A DNA stretch of 64,000 bases from Plantago ovata (lineage: Eukaryota > Streptophyta > Magnoliopsida > Lamiales > Plantaginaceae): positions 53,400,738 through 53,464,737 of the forward strand of contig CM051455.1 of the NCBI GenBank assembly GCA_028274465.1, in the 5' to 3' direction. The notes under the pieces are model-generated. The model made no database searches. It was given only the letters and a program-made list of their open reading frames with translations, and had not been told where the DNA came from. Below, one piece after another: positions 22,787 to 33,345 of the stretch. Made by a program: the position numbers and the translations under genes. How positions within the stretch are numbered: the stretch's first letter is position 1; every line of letters starts with the position of its first letter.

Positions 22787-23219
22787 TTTGTTTAATTTTG
22801 AAATGGCATATTCATATTCATTTCGAAACATTAAACCACAACAATATTTGAATGAAATATTGCACACCTCACTAAAAATATGAAAAATGAAATACTCCGA
22901 CTTGAGCAAGTCCAAGTTGGAGCATGCAGGCTCCGATCTGAAGCTTGCAAGCTCCCGATATGATCTTGAGAGCAGCTACGATCTAGAGTTATGCGAGCTC
23001 AAGTCGGAGCCTGCAAGGTTCGATCTGAAGTCGCCTTTGAATAATTTGTTGTGTGCATCATACAAAATAGGACAAAAAATTATATTGATTGCAATTGCAC
23101 TCATTTCATTTTTTCTATTACAAAATAAAATATGAAAAATATTTAAAAACGAAATATCGACTAAAAGTACAAAAGGAGTGTTGAATTGACCTAACAAATA
23201 AGGTAATTAATTACCCCTA

Positions 23220-23510
23220 CAACAACTCAACCCCTATAAAATGCCCAACGAGGCTATATTACTTACACATTCATTTTGTTACGTTAGAATATTTCACTGA
23301 CTTTCTCACTAAAACACTCCCCAATTAAATCCACATTTTGTGCACCTAATCAAAAATGAGTTCTCCATCCAAATTAAGAAACCTCCAAAAACCATCTCAT
23401 TCGGAGGCTCAATCTTCAGCTCCCAATCCATCTCCATTCTCCAATAACAGCACATGCTCCGAGCCCAGAGTCTTTACCGGTGCATATTCAAGATGTATTA
23501 GGAGTTAGGG
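23220..23510 (+). other. Promoter/short-ORF module B-left
   Basis: TATA box CCCCTATAAAATGCCC (23235-23241), then ATG at 23356 in the shared AAAAATGAGTTCTCC context. The peptide begins MSSPSKLRNLQKPSHSEAQS, continues SAPNPSPFSNNS, and reads to about 23506 without a stop, giving about 50 codons. The PNPSP wording matches the intact ORF at 18782-18970. Confidence 0.5.
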
Positions 23511-23519
23511 ATTGAGCCT

Positions 23520-23700
23520 CTAAGTGAGATAGGATTTTGGAGGCTTGTTTTTATGGAGAACTCATTTTTGTTCCTGGTAGCACAAAACGCAGAAATGACA
23601 GTGGAGTGTTTGGTGAGAGATTCAGTGAAATACTGTACCATAAGCCAACGAATGTGAAAATGATATAGCCTCTATGGGTATTTTATAGGGGTTGCGGACT
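23520..23700 (-). other. Promoter/short-ORF module B-right
   Basis: Mirror image of B-left. The TATA box (plus-strand TTTTATA at 23681-23687) and ATG at 23565 read leftward; the leader CTCACCAAACACTCC is shared. The ORF quickly meets the inverted B-left sequence. Confidence 0.45.
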
Positions 23701-23866
23701 CAATTTTGGGGTGTGTAAGTACATGCTTTTTTATGTCAATTCAACACCCCTTTTCTTACGTTTAGTCCAAAAATACTTGTTTTTCAAAGGGTTTTCAAAT
23801 TTTATATTTGAAAAAGGAAAAACAAAGTTACTGCAATTGCAAAAATGGAAAACAATATAATTTTGT

Positions 23867-24599
23867 GGGTCCATTACATCTAGACCCCTGTTAGATTTTC
23901 TAATTACATCGGGACCCAATTAGATCAAAGTATTACGCAATATATACTACCTGTTAGATCTAGTTTATTACATCTGAACCCAAAAAACTTAAAATTTTGA
24001 TTTGGACCAAACAACCAAATTTTAATATATTGCACATTTGACTCTTCAAATTTATCAAATTAGCACTAAATAATTATACATAATACACATAACTTTTAAA
24101 AATATCAAAATAATCTCAACTTTTATTGTAATGTAACCCTAAACAAAATTTGTAGTTCAAAATAATCCAAGAAAAAAGAACTTTAAAAAATAAAAAATAT
24201 ATATATAGCTTCCACCAGAGCTCCGATCGGAGCTCCGGTGGAGCTTGTACAACTCCAAATGGGAGTTGTAACAGCTCCGATTTGGAGCAATAAACGCTCC
24301 AAATCGGAGCTGTTTGAGGACCCATTTGGAGCAATAAAACAGCTCCATTGGGGCTGTTAGCTCCGATTTCGGTGCCGGAATAATTATTCCGGCACCGGAG
24401 AAGAAAGACTTAAAAAAAAGTTAAAAAGGAATAGAGAGAAAAAGAAGGGCTTAATTGCAATATACATATAAGGCCTTTGTTTGGATGTTTTAAAGAAAAA
24501 TAATTTTTTTTAGATTTTGGACTTGGATGTAATACTTTGATCTATTAGGGTCTAAATGCAAAGTGGGTATCTAGCAGAGGTGGTATATGTAATTACTTG
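23867..24599. mobile_element. MULE-like MITE E3 with palindromic GGAGC array
   Basis: 733 bases flanked by the 9-bp duplication TAATTTTGT (23858-23866 and 24600-24608). It begins GGGTCCATTACATCTAGACC, nearly the same as E1. The palindromic array is at 24210-24365, followed by the shared ATTCCGGCACCGGAGAAGAA and a GA-rich tract. The empty target is visible in copy A near 15700. Confidence 0.87.
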
Positions 24600-24643
24600 T
24601 AATTTTGTGTCTTACTACAAAAGTAATGATAACGGGAATATAA

Positions 24644-25807
24644 GGGCAATTTACATCTACCCCCCCTGTTATTTTTTTTTATTACAGATTCTTCCCTCTT
24701 AGTTAGACATGCAATTACATGTAGCCCTATGTCACACAAAAATAATTACAGATAGCCCCACGAATTTGACTTTTTTCGAATTAAGACCTGGAAGTTACGC
24801 TTTTACCCTTACCGAAATTTCAGTTTCTAGCTTGAAACAAACAACTTAAGTTTGTAGTATTTACACATTTACCTCTAAATTATTTTATTATAAAAAATTA
24901 ACTTTAATAAATTTCAAATTAACCACAAAAATTATATAAATTTAAAAATAAACTTATATTTATTATAAAAGAACCTCAAATTAAGGGTTTGTTTCAAAAC
25001 AACCCAAAAGATTTTAAAAAATTTAAAAAAAATAAATAAATAAAAGTTGACGTGTTAAGAGCTCTAAGAGCTCCGAATCGGAGCTGTTAACATCTCCGAT
25101 TTCGGGACTGTACAGCTCCGATATCGGAGCTGTTAAGCCCCGATTTTGGAGCTGTTAACAGCTCCAAATCGGAGCTTTTTACAACTCCAAATCGGAGTTG
25201 TTAACAGCTCCGGTTTCGGGGCTGAGCTGTACAGCTCCGATTCGGAGCTGTTTACAACTCCGATTTCAAGGTTGTACAGCTCCGAAATACAGCTCCGATA
25301 TCGGAGCTGTTAAGTCCCGATTTTGGAGCTGTTAACAGCTCCAAATCGGAGATGTTAACAGCTCCGGTTTTGGGGTTGTACAGCTCCGATTTGGAGCTGT
25401 TTACAACTCCGATTTCGGGGCTATACAGCTCCGATTTCGGAGCTGTTAAGACCCGATTTTGGAGCTGTTAACAGCTCCAAATCGGAGCTTTTTACAGCTT
25501 CGGTTTCGGGGCTGTACAGCTCCGATTCGGAAGAAAAAAGGAAGTTAAGGAGGAAGAAGGAGGTGGAAGTTAAGGCGGAAGAAGGAGGTGGAAAAAAAAA
25601 GATAAAAGAAAAAAGAAAGAAAAAATTAAAAGAAAAGAAAAAATGATAAAAAAAAACCTAAGGCCTTGTTTGGCCGGAATCTTTCTGAAACTGAATAACG
25701 ATCAGGTCAACTTTTTTCCGGTCATTGGGGCTATACGTAATTGTTAAACTAACGAGGGAGAATCCGTAATATGAGTTTCTAGTGGGGCGATTTAAAGTAA
25801 TTTACCC
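24644..25807. mobile_element. MULE-like MITE E4 with the longest palindromic GGAGC array
   Basis: 1164 bases flanked by GGGAATATAA (24634-24643 and 25808-25817; 9-10 bp). It starts GGGCAATTTACATCTACC; the right end reverse-complemented starts GGGTAAATTACTTTAAATCG. The array at 25060-25530 holds some 20 units built on AGCTCCGATNTCGGAGCT joined by GTTAACAGC, with several perfect 16-18 base palindromes. A GAAGAAGGAGG purine tract and GGCCTTGTTTGGCCGG follow. The empty target is visible in copy A near 15742. Confidence 0.87.
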
Positions 25808-26041
25808 GGGAATATAATATGAATATGTTGTTTCAAAATCATAGTATTAATGTTCAGCTATGTCTACATGGATTGTCACGCAAAGCATAAAATCAATTCT
25901 TTATGGACCATAACGCAGCGCATACATGTTATGAAGAATTCACATATTTTGCCACGCAAAGCTTCTTCATATATACGATGTTACTTGCTTTTATAGACAG
26001 ATTGGATTGATATGAAATATTTACATTTTAAAATACATATA

Positions 26042-26235
26042 CAGTAGAACCTGCATAAATTAATCATGGACAAAATAATAATTTTTTCCGGTCCCGACTT
26101 GGGACCAACGTGCTAAATTAATAACCTGGCTAATATTATAAGATAATAATTTTTCTTAAAACCAAATAGGTCTCATCCGATACATAAATTAATAATTCAC
26201 TAATTTTATTAATTTAAGAGGTTATACAACAACAA
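26042..26235. mobile_element. Small TIR element (pogo/mariner-like ends)
   Basis: Present in copy B, absent in copy A (near 15978). It begins CAGTAGAACCTGCATAAATT, similar to ends seen on plant pogo-like MITEs, and the right end contains the inverse AATTTAAGAGGTTATAC. The target duplication is not clear, so the family is tentative. Confidence 0.45.
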
Positions 26236-26329
26236 GGTTTATTACATAGTGCGTATTTCCACAAGACCTTGTTGCGCATGTCACAACTGAGATACCAGTT
26301 CTTGTTGTGAAAGGCCAATAACATATAAT

Positions 26330-26527
26330 CATCCGTTTTTTTAGATTGTTTACGATTGCTTTTGGAACGGTTTTTTATGAGGTTGGTATGATGGGTGTAG
26401 TGTTTGGTTTAGTGGCAGGACCCACAATAAAGTTGTGAGATAGAAAAGTTGCCAAAAAAAGGAAGCGTAAACAATCTAAAAAAAACGGTCAAAAAGGGAA
26501 TACGTAAATAATCTAAAAAAACAGATG
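26330..26527. mobile_element. Small TIR element
   Basis: Absent from copy A. The termini CATCCGTTTTTTTAGATTG and, reverse-complemented, CATCTGTTTTTTTAGATTA are near-identical inverted repeats. A second inverted pair (GTTTACG and CGTAAAC) lies just inside. No obvious target duplication. Confidence 0.55.
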
Positions 26528-27237
26528 AGTATAAATTTTTAATGTGAACGTAATTATTATTTTGTTCCGATCACCATAATATGTTGCAATTGTCGCATTG
26601 GTTGTGAGCAATTGAGATAAAAAAATTATATATGTAGATGCGCATACTAATATGGTATGAGGCCTATTGGATGATTTCATAAGCAATTGTGAGGTCGATC
26701 CAGACCAAATCGGAAAATATTATACCCATACGATGTGTACATTATAGTCATGACTACATAACTACAACAACCTGAAGTGATGGATCTTGATCAGTTAGTT
26801 ACTGACTATGTCACATTACGAATTACAAATGAAATTAAAGTGGTATCATTGCCAAACCCTCAAGGGTTACAAATGGTTTGTCACATGACATAATTATGCC
26901 CACCTAAGGGTTCGACAAGAATGTCGAGAGCTTATGGGTGTCTCACATCAGTTGATATCAGTGGCATAAATAGTTTATAAGTAGACATACACTTTACAAT
27001 GTGGTTCTAAAAGCAAACATGTGTAGGGTTGGGTCCACCTCTAAGGCAGATAGTATGATTCAAGTGAGATATGTGTGTGACACAGTCATGAAGCCTTCGG
27101 TAATTTCAAAATTAAATCAAACTTATACAAGGGTTCGAAGAAAATCGGACAATATCATAAAAGTGATATATTCATGGGGATTAAGATGGTGGTCACAAAT
27201 GGTTTTTAGAGAAATAATGTCACATGACGACTAATGT

Positions 27238-27895
27238 TGTAAAGACCCGGCCACTAATGGGCCGAGACCCGACCCAACCGGCAGGCAAGGTTACAGCGGA
27301 CTAACCCACACACGTCTCGTTGGTATGATATTGTCCGATTTGGACCTGAGTCCGCACAGATTTACTTTTGGAATCACCCAAACGGCCTTATACAATGTGA
27401 TAGTAGTGATCTAACATATATACCATTTATCCCATTCACTTTTAAGCGATGTGGAATGTGGGGTATTACATTTTACCCCCCCCCCCCCACCCCGCCCTTA
27501 AATTCTCGACATCCTCGTCGAGACTTGGGGTCACAATCTGTCCCAGGACCAACCATCCGTGCCGGATTCTAGAGGTGGCTCCCACCGCCCATATAGTGTA
27601 GCACTTTGCCCCGTATGGCACTTAGCTCCTGCAATTCCGAATGGTCCCGCTCTGATACCACTTATAATGACCCGACCACTAATGGGCCGAGACCCGACCC
27701 CACGGGCCGGCAAGGTTACTCCACACTAACCAACACACGTCTCGTTGGTATGATATTGTCCGCTTTGGACCTTATCCCGCACGGATTTACTTTTGTAATC
27801 ATCCAAAAGGCCTCATACCATGTGAGAATGGTGGTCTAACATATATACCCTTTATCCCATTCACTCTTAAGCGATGTGGGATGCAGGGTATTACA
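27238..27895 (-). mobile_element. TRIM (terminal-repeat retrotransposon in miniature)
   Basis: Direct terminal repeats of about 230 bases (27238-27470 and about 27663-27895) flank under 200 bases of non-coding interior. The 5-bp target duplication is AATGT (27233-27237 and 27896-27900). On the minus strand TGGTATCAGAGCGGGAC, an initiator-tRNA primer site, abuts the right LTR (27651-27662). A G-rich polypurine tract abuts the left LTR (the C-run at 27478-27491). All parts needed in cis are visible and none in trans, the definition of a TRIM. Confidence 0.9.
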
Positions 27896-28446
27896 AATGT
27901 TGTTTATAAAAATATTCTTACAACCTCTTACGCCATTATTCTCCTTCAATTCTTGTTTTTAGTATTCATTTCCTCTCCTTGGTGATCTATACTTTGGTGA
28001 GTTTTCTTTACATTATATGTTAATATTTCACTTAATGTATATTGCACAATATTAATTGATCATTTACACGTTTATGATTTTTTTTTCTTTTCTACTCAAA
28101 TAACCATTAACTTTTAACTTTTACTTTCTATTCTTTTATGGTTTTAATATATTTAATTATATTTATATAACAGTGAAACTATGTCGTAGCATCGCCACGG
28201 GCTAATGTCGAGAACTTATGAGTATCTCACATAAGCTCTGAGCGGTGGCATAAAGAGTATATAAGTAGACATGTACTCTAAAATGGTATGAAGCTTGTGC
28301 TGAGTGGGTCGACCTCAAAGGTGGATAATACGATTACATTGAGACGTGCGTAACACAGTCATGAAACCTTTCGGGTAATTTAAAAATGAAACACATGCAA
28401 GTATCTAGAGTAAAGTGGACAATATTATAGAAATGATGCGTATGGG

Positions 28447-31328
28447 TAAATATCGATCCGAATCCAAAATCCGATCCGATCCGTAATCCGAAGTCTCACC
28501 CGAAATATACTAGTCAAATATCCGAACTTTGATCTGAAATCCGATCCGAAACCACCCGATCTGAAATCACCCGAATAAAATTGACCCGAAAACACCCGAT
28601 CCAAAATTATCCGAACTCATTTGGACTCAGCTTCGTCCGATCCGAATTAAATTTGACCCAAAAATACCCGATCTGAAATTATTCAAACCAATTTCGGCTC
28701 GAATTTGTCCGATCAGAATAAAATTTGACCCGAAAAAACCCGATCCAAAATTATCCGAACCAATTTGGACTAGAATTTGTCCGATCTGAATTAAATTTGA
28801 CCCGAAAAAATTCGATCCGAAATTATCCGAACAAATTTGGACTCGAATTCATCTGATCCTAATTAAATTTGACCTGAAAACACTCGATCCGAAATTATCC
28901 GAACTAATTTGGACTCGAAATTATTCGATCCGAATTAAATCTAACCCGAAAACACTCGATCCCTCAATAATATGAACTGCAAATTTTATAATTTTAGAAT
29001 ATATATTTGTATTTATATTTGGGGTGTATATGTAAAAATCGAAATAAACAGGTTGCTGCAAATAATTCAACTAATAATTATACTAAAAATATATATACTG
29101 TGTATTACATGGTACACATTTATCTCTAAATCTCTAAATGGATGTAGTAAACTAAATTACTTCTGTAATTGGCATGCCATTGATTACCGTATATAATTTT
29201 GTAACTTGTCATTTGATATGTTTGTAAGTAATATTTGATGCTTGTTATTTGATTGATATGTGATATCGATGTTTATGGGTGTGATTTGAGCTATATGCGA
29301 ATTTTTATGAATAAAGTTGATGATCGATCGATGCTATTAATGTGAAATTGTACGTTGAAGCTATGTATATGTTGAAAGTATATATGTCCTATAGACAACT
29401 TACGATAGGGATGACATGTGCTTCATCGCATTCAATTATTGTTATTTATTTATGTTGACTTATTTATACATACTTAAACAAAACAGGCACTGCATTGCAT
29501 AAATAGATTATTCGGTTGTTTGAATCATCCTAAAAGATATTCTCAAGGACTTAAGGTGATCATTAAGTTAGTAGGAGCTTGTATGCCATTAATAAGTCCT
29601 GAATTAGCCACTAAATGAAGGTCATTGAGATACAAGATATCAATAATGCGATTGAAACTAGCATACGTCGCATTAGATCCTTTGACCCACTGCTACAAAT
29701 AAACTTGCTTATTCATAATGAACATATGAAAACTTTGGAGAGTGTTGGCATTCCCAACCAAGAGTAGACACAAAACCATATTCTAGTCTTATTCGAGTAT
29801 TAGTGAATGAAGGAACCGTATCATCATAGTACACTACATGTGGTTTGTTTTTCCTTGCTAACGTTCCTTGCATAGTAATATTGTCAATAAATCATTTAGG
29901 CATTTATTATGACTTTAATTAGATTGTTGGTTAATATAGAAGGCCCTATGGGTCACATACTCACATAGCAATGTGGTGTTTTTGCGAATGCGCTTTATAC
30001 ATTGCATTAAGTGTGATTTAGATTAATATTAAATTATTATACATGAATATAATAAAATTATTATTAATTACTTTAATATTAATTTATTATTATATATGCA
30101 ATATATTTTAGAAATATAATTAATTAATTAATTTAAATTTAATTTAATTTAATAAGTGAAGACTTTAGTGCATTTGAACGGAATTTAGAACCAGGCCCGA
30201 GAAGAAAAGAGATGGAGGAAGCCATAGAGCTGGGCCTAGAGGCCCAACAAGGAAAACAAGCAGCCGGGCCTTTCAGTTGCTAATGATATAGAGGTTTTGG
30301 GACAGCTAAAAGCTGTCCTATTCGTCTCACATTCTCTTTTTATTATATTCTTTGTTTTTTTTATCTGTTTGTTATTTAGTATAGTACTTTTACACTTCTT
30401 TTCTTTTTTTAAACGGCATACTTTTAAACTCCTAATAGAATTCAATTACTTAGAGTTATTATAGGAGATTAACTTGCATCAGATAAAAACAAAAAAATAT
30501 TCGGTCTATATATACACGTAAAAATAAAAGTATATCCTAATATTCTTCGTAGAGACACTGTCCAAGGTTGAAAAGAAGAATATCAATCATGTTGATGAAT
30601 CAATTCGACTAAGTTTATTGAACATTTCTTATATATTAATATTATGAAGTAGTAAATCATTTAAAACTCTACAAGACTACAATTCCATGTTGCATATATT
30701 TGTATAAAAAGTGAAATGTTTTGAATTAGTATATCTCGGACTACATTAGTATATATATAAAACTGTTGCGGATCCGAATTGACTTGATCTAAAATATTAT
30801 TGTATGAAGGATCAAAAGCCGAATAAAATTCGAATTTCGATTAATCTTATATGGAACAACATTAAGCATTATATATATAAAATCTGAATAAAATAAAACT
30901 TTAATCCAACTAACAACCAAATTTACATCGACTCGTACTAAAATGGCTTGAAGAATTACAACCCGAAAAGGACCCGAATCCGAATAAATTTAGAACCAGA
31001 ATTGAGTCGATTCGAACCGGATCGAATCCGAACGGGCCCGATCCAAACTGTTAAGAACTTTTATAATCCGAAGATATTCCAAACCCGAACAAGACCCGAA
31101 ATCTAAACATCGCCCGATCCAAACGGGCCCGATCCGAATGGATCCGATCCAAAATGAAAAGAAGTTTTATGATCCGAATTAACCCAAAAACCGATCAAGA
31201 TCCGAAACCCAAACTTCATCCGATCCGATCCGATCCAATCCCATCCGGAAATAATCTTTTGAGTTAATCCGATCCGATCCGAATTGACCAATCCGTATCC
31301 GATCCGAACGATCCGAATGCCAGGTCTA
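28447..31328. mobile_element. Non-autonomous hAT-like element with ATCCGA subterminal arrays
   Basis: 2882 bases flanked by the perfect 8-bp duplication CGTATGGG (28439-28446 and 31329-31336), the hAT signature length. The left end (28450-28965) is a degenerate tandem array of roughly 70 bases per unit, with TTAAATTTGACCCGAAAA, ATCCGAA-TAATTTGGAC and many ATCCGA words. The right end (30760-31320) carries CCGATCC/ATCCGA words again. Such subterminal repeats are typical transposase-binding regions. The interior has no transposase and holds an older LTR remnant (29371-30200). Confidence 0.75.
29371..30200 (+). mobile_element. Old copia LTR remnant inside the hAT-like element
   Basis: The stretch from 29371 (TGTTGAAAGTATATATGTCC) shares landmarks with the 60656-62757 LTR: the ATATATGTCCTA-AGACAA start and GGCCCTATGGGTCACA (29943-29958). 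The similarity is patchy, so it is far older than the copia copies at 52-62 kb. Ends are approximate. Confidence 0.4.
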
Positions 31329-31425
31329 CGTATGGGAGCAATTTAGTTTAGTGGTGAGTCGTTACAACTGGTATAGAGTGAGATCATTTAAAACACGTAT
31401 GGGGTCAAAGATGGTCGCTAGATTG

Positions 31426-31798
31426 TGTGAGTTGTGATGGGATATTTATAAGCTCATGGTAGCTCTAATTTTAAAGGCTGGTAGTATTGCTGGAGGCCAC
31501 GGGTTATGATTATTTTAGTTTGATCCTTGTATTATACCCCCCTTTGGTTTGGACATGGCTTTGTGTGTGTGGATATATCGCTGAAGATGGATGGTCTTAT
31601 AATTCTGGCTCAGAGGTTTAGTTCAGGTTTTTATGATGTAATTATAAGCTGTTTATCTGGAGGTCTGTTTCGAGTATTTTAGTTGTAGTGTTTGGGAGTA
31701 TCGATCTCTTATGCTCCATTATTAATAATCGATCTCTTATGCTCCATTATTAATAAAAAGTTTTTGCCATTTCAAAAAAAAAAAAAAAAAAAAAAAGT
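31426..31798 (+). mobile_element. LINE 3' tail with target duplication
   Basis: Non-coding GT-rich text ends in TTAATAAAAAGTTTTTGCC and about 25 A. TGGTCGCTAGATTG (31412-31425) and TGGTCGCTAGAATTG (31799-31813) are the target duplication, now differing by one base. Near the end a 27-29 base piece (ATCGATCTCTTATGCTCCAT plus TATTAATA) is tandemly doubled. Confidence 0.8.
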
Positions 31799-32395
31799 TG
31801 GTCGCTAGAATTGAAATTACAACAACAATGTCACATGATGACTAACATAGTTTATACAACAATCTATGGTTTCCCTACAGAACCCCTCCCAATATGCCGG
31901 AACTAAACAGGAAAGTCGGGTCTCCTCATCGGTAAACTCCGCAAAGAACCTTCTATAGAAGAGCGCGGGCATCCACGCACCAATTCAAGAGTGGGAATTC
32001 GATCCTTATTTGCTATATCATGCAATCATTTCCTCTATCGCCTGCATCAGGTGGTAGTCATAGACATTTGACGGAATTAAGTGATCAGTATGGTTTGTGA
32101 CCCAAGGGAGCTTGGGGGGATGGGATTCATCCCACAACAAATTGATTGCAGATAAAATCATTAGATTCTCCCTTTCCTCTGGGCTCTGGTCTTCTCTTCT
32201 CGGTATGCGAATTTGATTGCTTTTAAAAATTCTTACAACCTCTAACACCTTTCTTCTCTTTCAATTCTAATTTTTTGTATTCAATCTCTCTCTTTGGTAA
32301 TATATATATCTGTGAGTTTCTTTACTTTATATGTTAATCAAATATTTCACTCAAGTGTATATATTATACCGTAGTAATTGATCACACACGTTTCA

Positions 32396-33190
32396 CAGGG
32401 GCGAAGCCAGGAATTTCTATTAGCCCGTGTGTCTCATTCAGATGCAGATCCATGGAGTGTCGGACTTTTGGCAATCCAAACTTTTAAAAAAATGATATAT
32501 TCGCATTAATTTCGCCCCCGCCCCCTAACTTCAATTCTTTGCTCTCCCCTGGTTCCATTTTTTTATAAGAAGAATGGTATTATATTATATATACCCATTC
32601 AAATGAGCTAAATTATCAAGTTTAGAATACAAAAATTTTGATGTCAAACATCAAATCTGAAGATGCACAAAAAGATATATGGAAAAATATAACACCATAT
32701 GTATGCTAAAAGAGTTTTGATAAGATCATACTCCCTCCATCCCACGGTAAGTTACACACTAATTTTTCAATTTTTTTTCAGTTAACAGTTTTCAACTTTG
32801 ACTCCCGATTAATCTTAAAGTATAATGATAAAGTGTTTAGTAAAATTATGTTATGAAAATAATATAACCTAAACTTTCATAATATAATTTTACTAAATAT
32901 CTTTTATTACTATAGTTTAAAAGTAATTGAGAATAAAATTGAAAATTGTTGAAAAAAACATTAAACTAGATAATAATTTATAAAGGGACATGGAGTACTT
33001 GACAATAAAAATATATCAACCAAGGAGTTAGGAGTTTATCTAAGAGAAGAATTAATGTAATGGACTAATAAAATATTTTTCCAAATCCATCCCGTATGTA
33101 CCATTGAAAATTGAATTTTGCAATTCTAAAGAAGAAAAAAATAAAAAATTGACCCGTGCACGGGTCCTTAACTCTTTCCCTTCGCCCCTG
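32396..33190. mobile_element. hAT MITE
   Basis: Termini CAGGGGCGAAGCCAGGAATT and, reverse-complemented, CAGGGGCGAAGGGAAAGAGT, typical of plant hAT elements. Flanks CACGTTTCA and CACGTTCA look like an 8-bp duplication altered by one base. It interrupts unit 2 of the tandem repeat at a point intact in unit 1 (near 28070). A Stowaway (32731-32995) is nested inside. Confidence 0.8.
32731..32995. mobile_element. Stowaway MITE
   Basis: CTCCCTCCATCCCAC...GGGACATGGAG bounded by TA on both sides (32729-32730 and 32996-32997), the Tc1/mariner Stowaway pattern. Interior AT-rich and non-coding. Nested in the hAT MITE. Confidence 0.85.
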
Positions 33191-33345
33191 CACGTTCATG
33201 TAAATAAATATGTTAACTTTTTTTCTTCTTAAACTCAAGTGCAACCATCAACTTTTAAACTCTTTTTTTATTTAGTTAATATATTCAACTATCACTATAT
33301 AACAATGAAATTATGCCGTGGCATCGCCACGGTCACGGTTATTAG

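Larger units (their letters stand above)
21800..26590. repeat. Repeat copy B: duplicate of copy A, enlarged by five insertions
   Basis: The text outside the insertions follows copy A in order: ATGTAGACATAACTG at the left, the GAGC-rich block (22890-23030), the facing TATA/ORF modules, AACAATATAATTTTGTG, GTCTTACTACAAAAG, the CACGCAAAGCATAAAAT right flank, and ACCAGTTCTTGTT and AAAGGCCAATAACAT. Removing elements 21845-22786, 23867-24599, 24644-25807, 26042-26235 and 26330-26527 with their duplications leaves about 1.55 kb, the size of copy A. All five insertions therefore postdate the duplication, or at least are absent from A. Confidence 0.8.
26890..33345. repeat. Two tandem copies of a diverged unit of about 1 kb, heavily interrupted
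   Basis: Unit 1 (about 26905-28203) and unit 2 (about 28204-33345) share, in order: ATGTCGAGA-CTTATG, GTGGCATAAA plus TATATAAGTAGACAT, CACAGTCATGAA, GTCACATGA-GACTAA, ATTCTTACAACCTCT and a final CATCGCCACGG. Unit 1 contains the TRIM at 27238-27895. Unit 2 contains the hAT-like element at 28447-31328, the LINE tail at 31426-31798, an unassigned stretch (about 31865-32215) and the hAT at 32396-33190. The TATA-like text suggests an LTR or gene promoter origin, but the unit is unidentified. Confidence 0.6.

Noticed and set aside
27900-28205. Helitron 3' terminus
   Set aside because: The hairpin and CTAAT are suggestive, but no matching 5' TC end and no A/T insertion context could be shown; kept only as a question in the findings.
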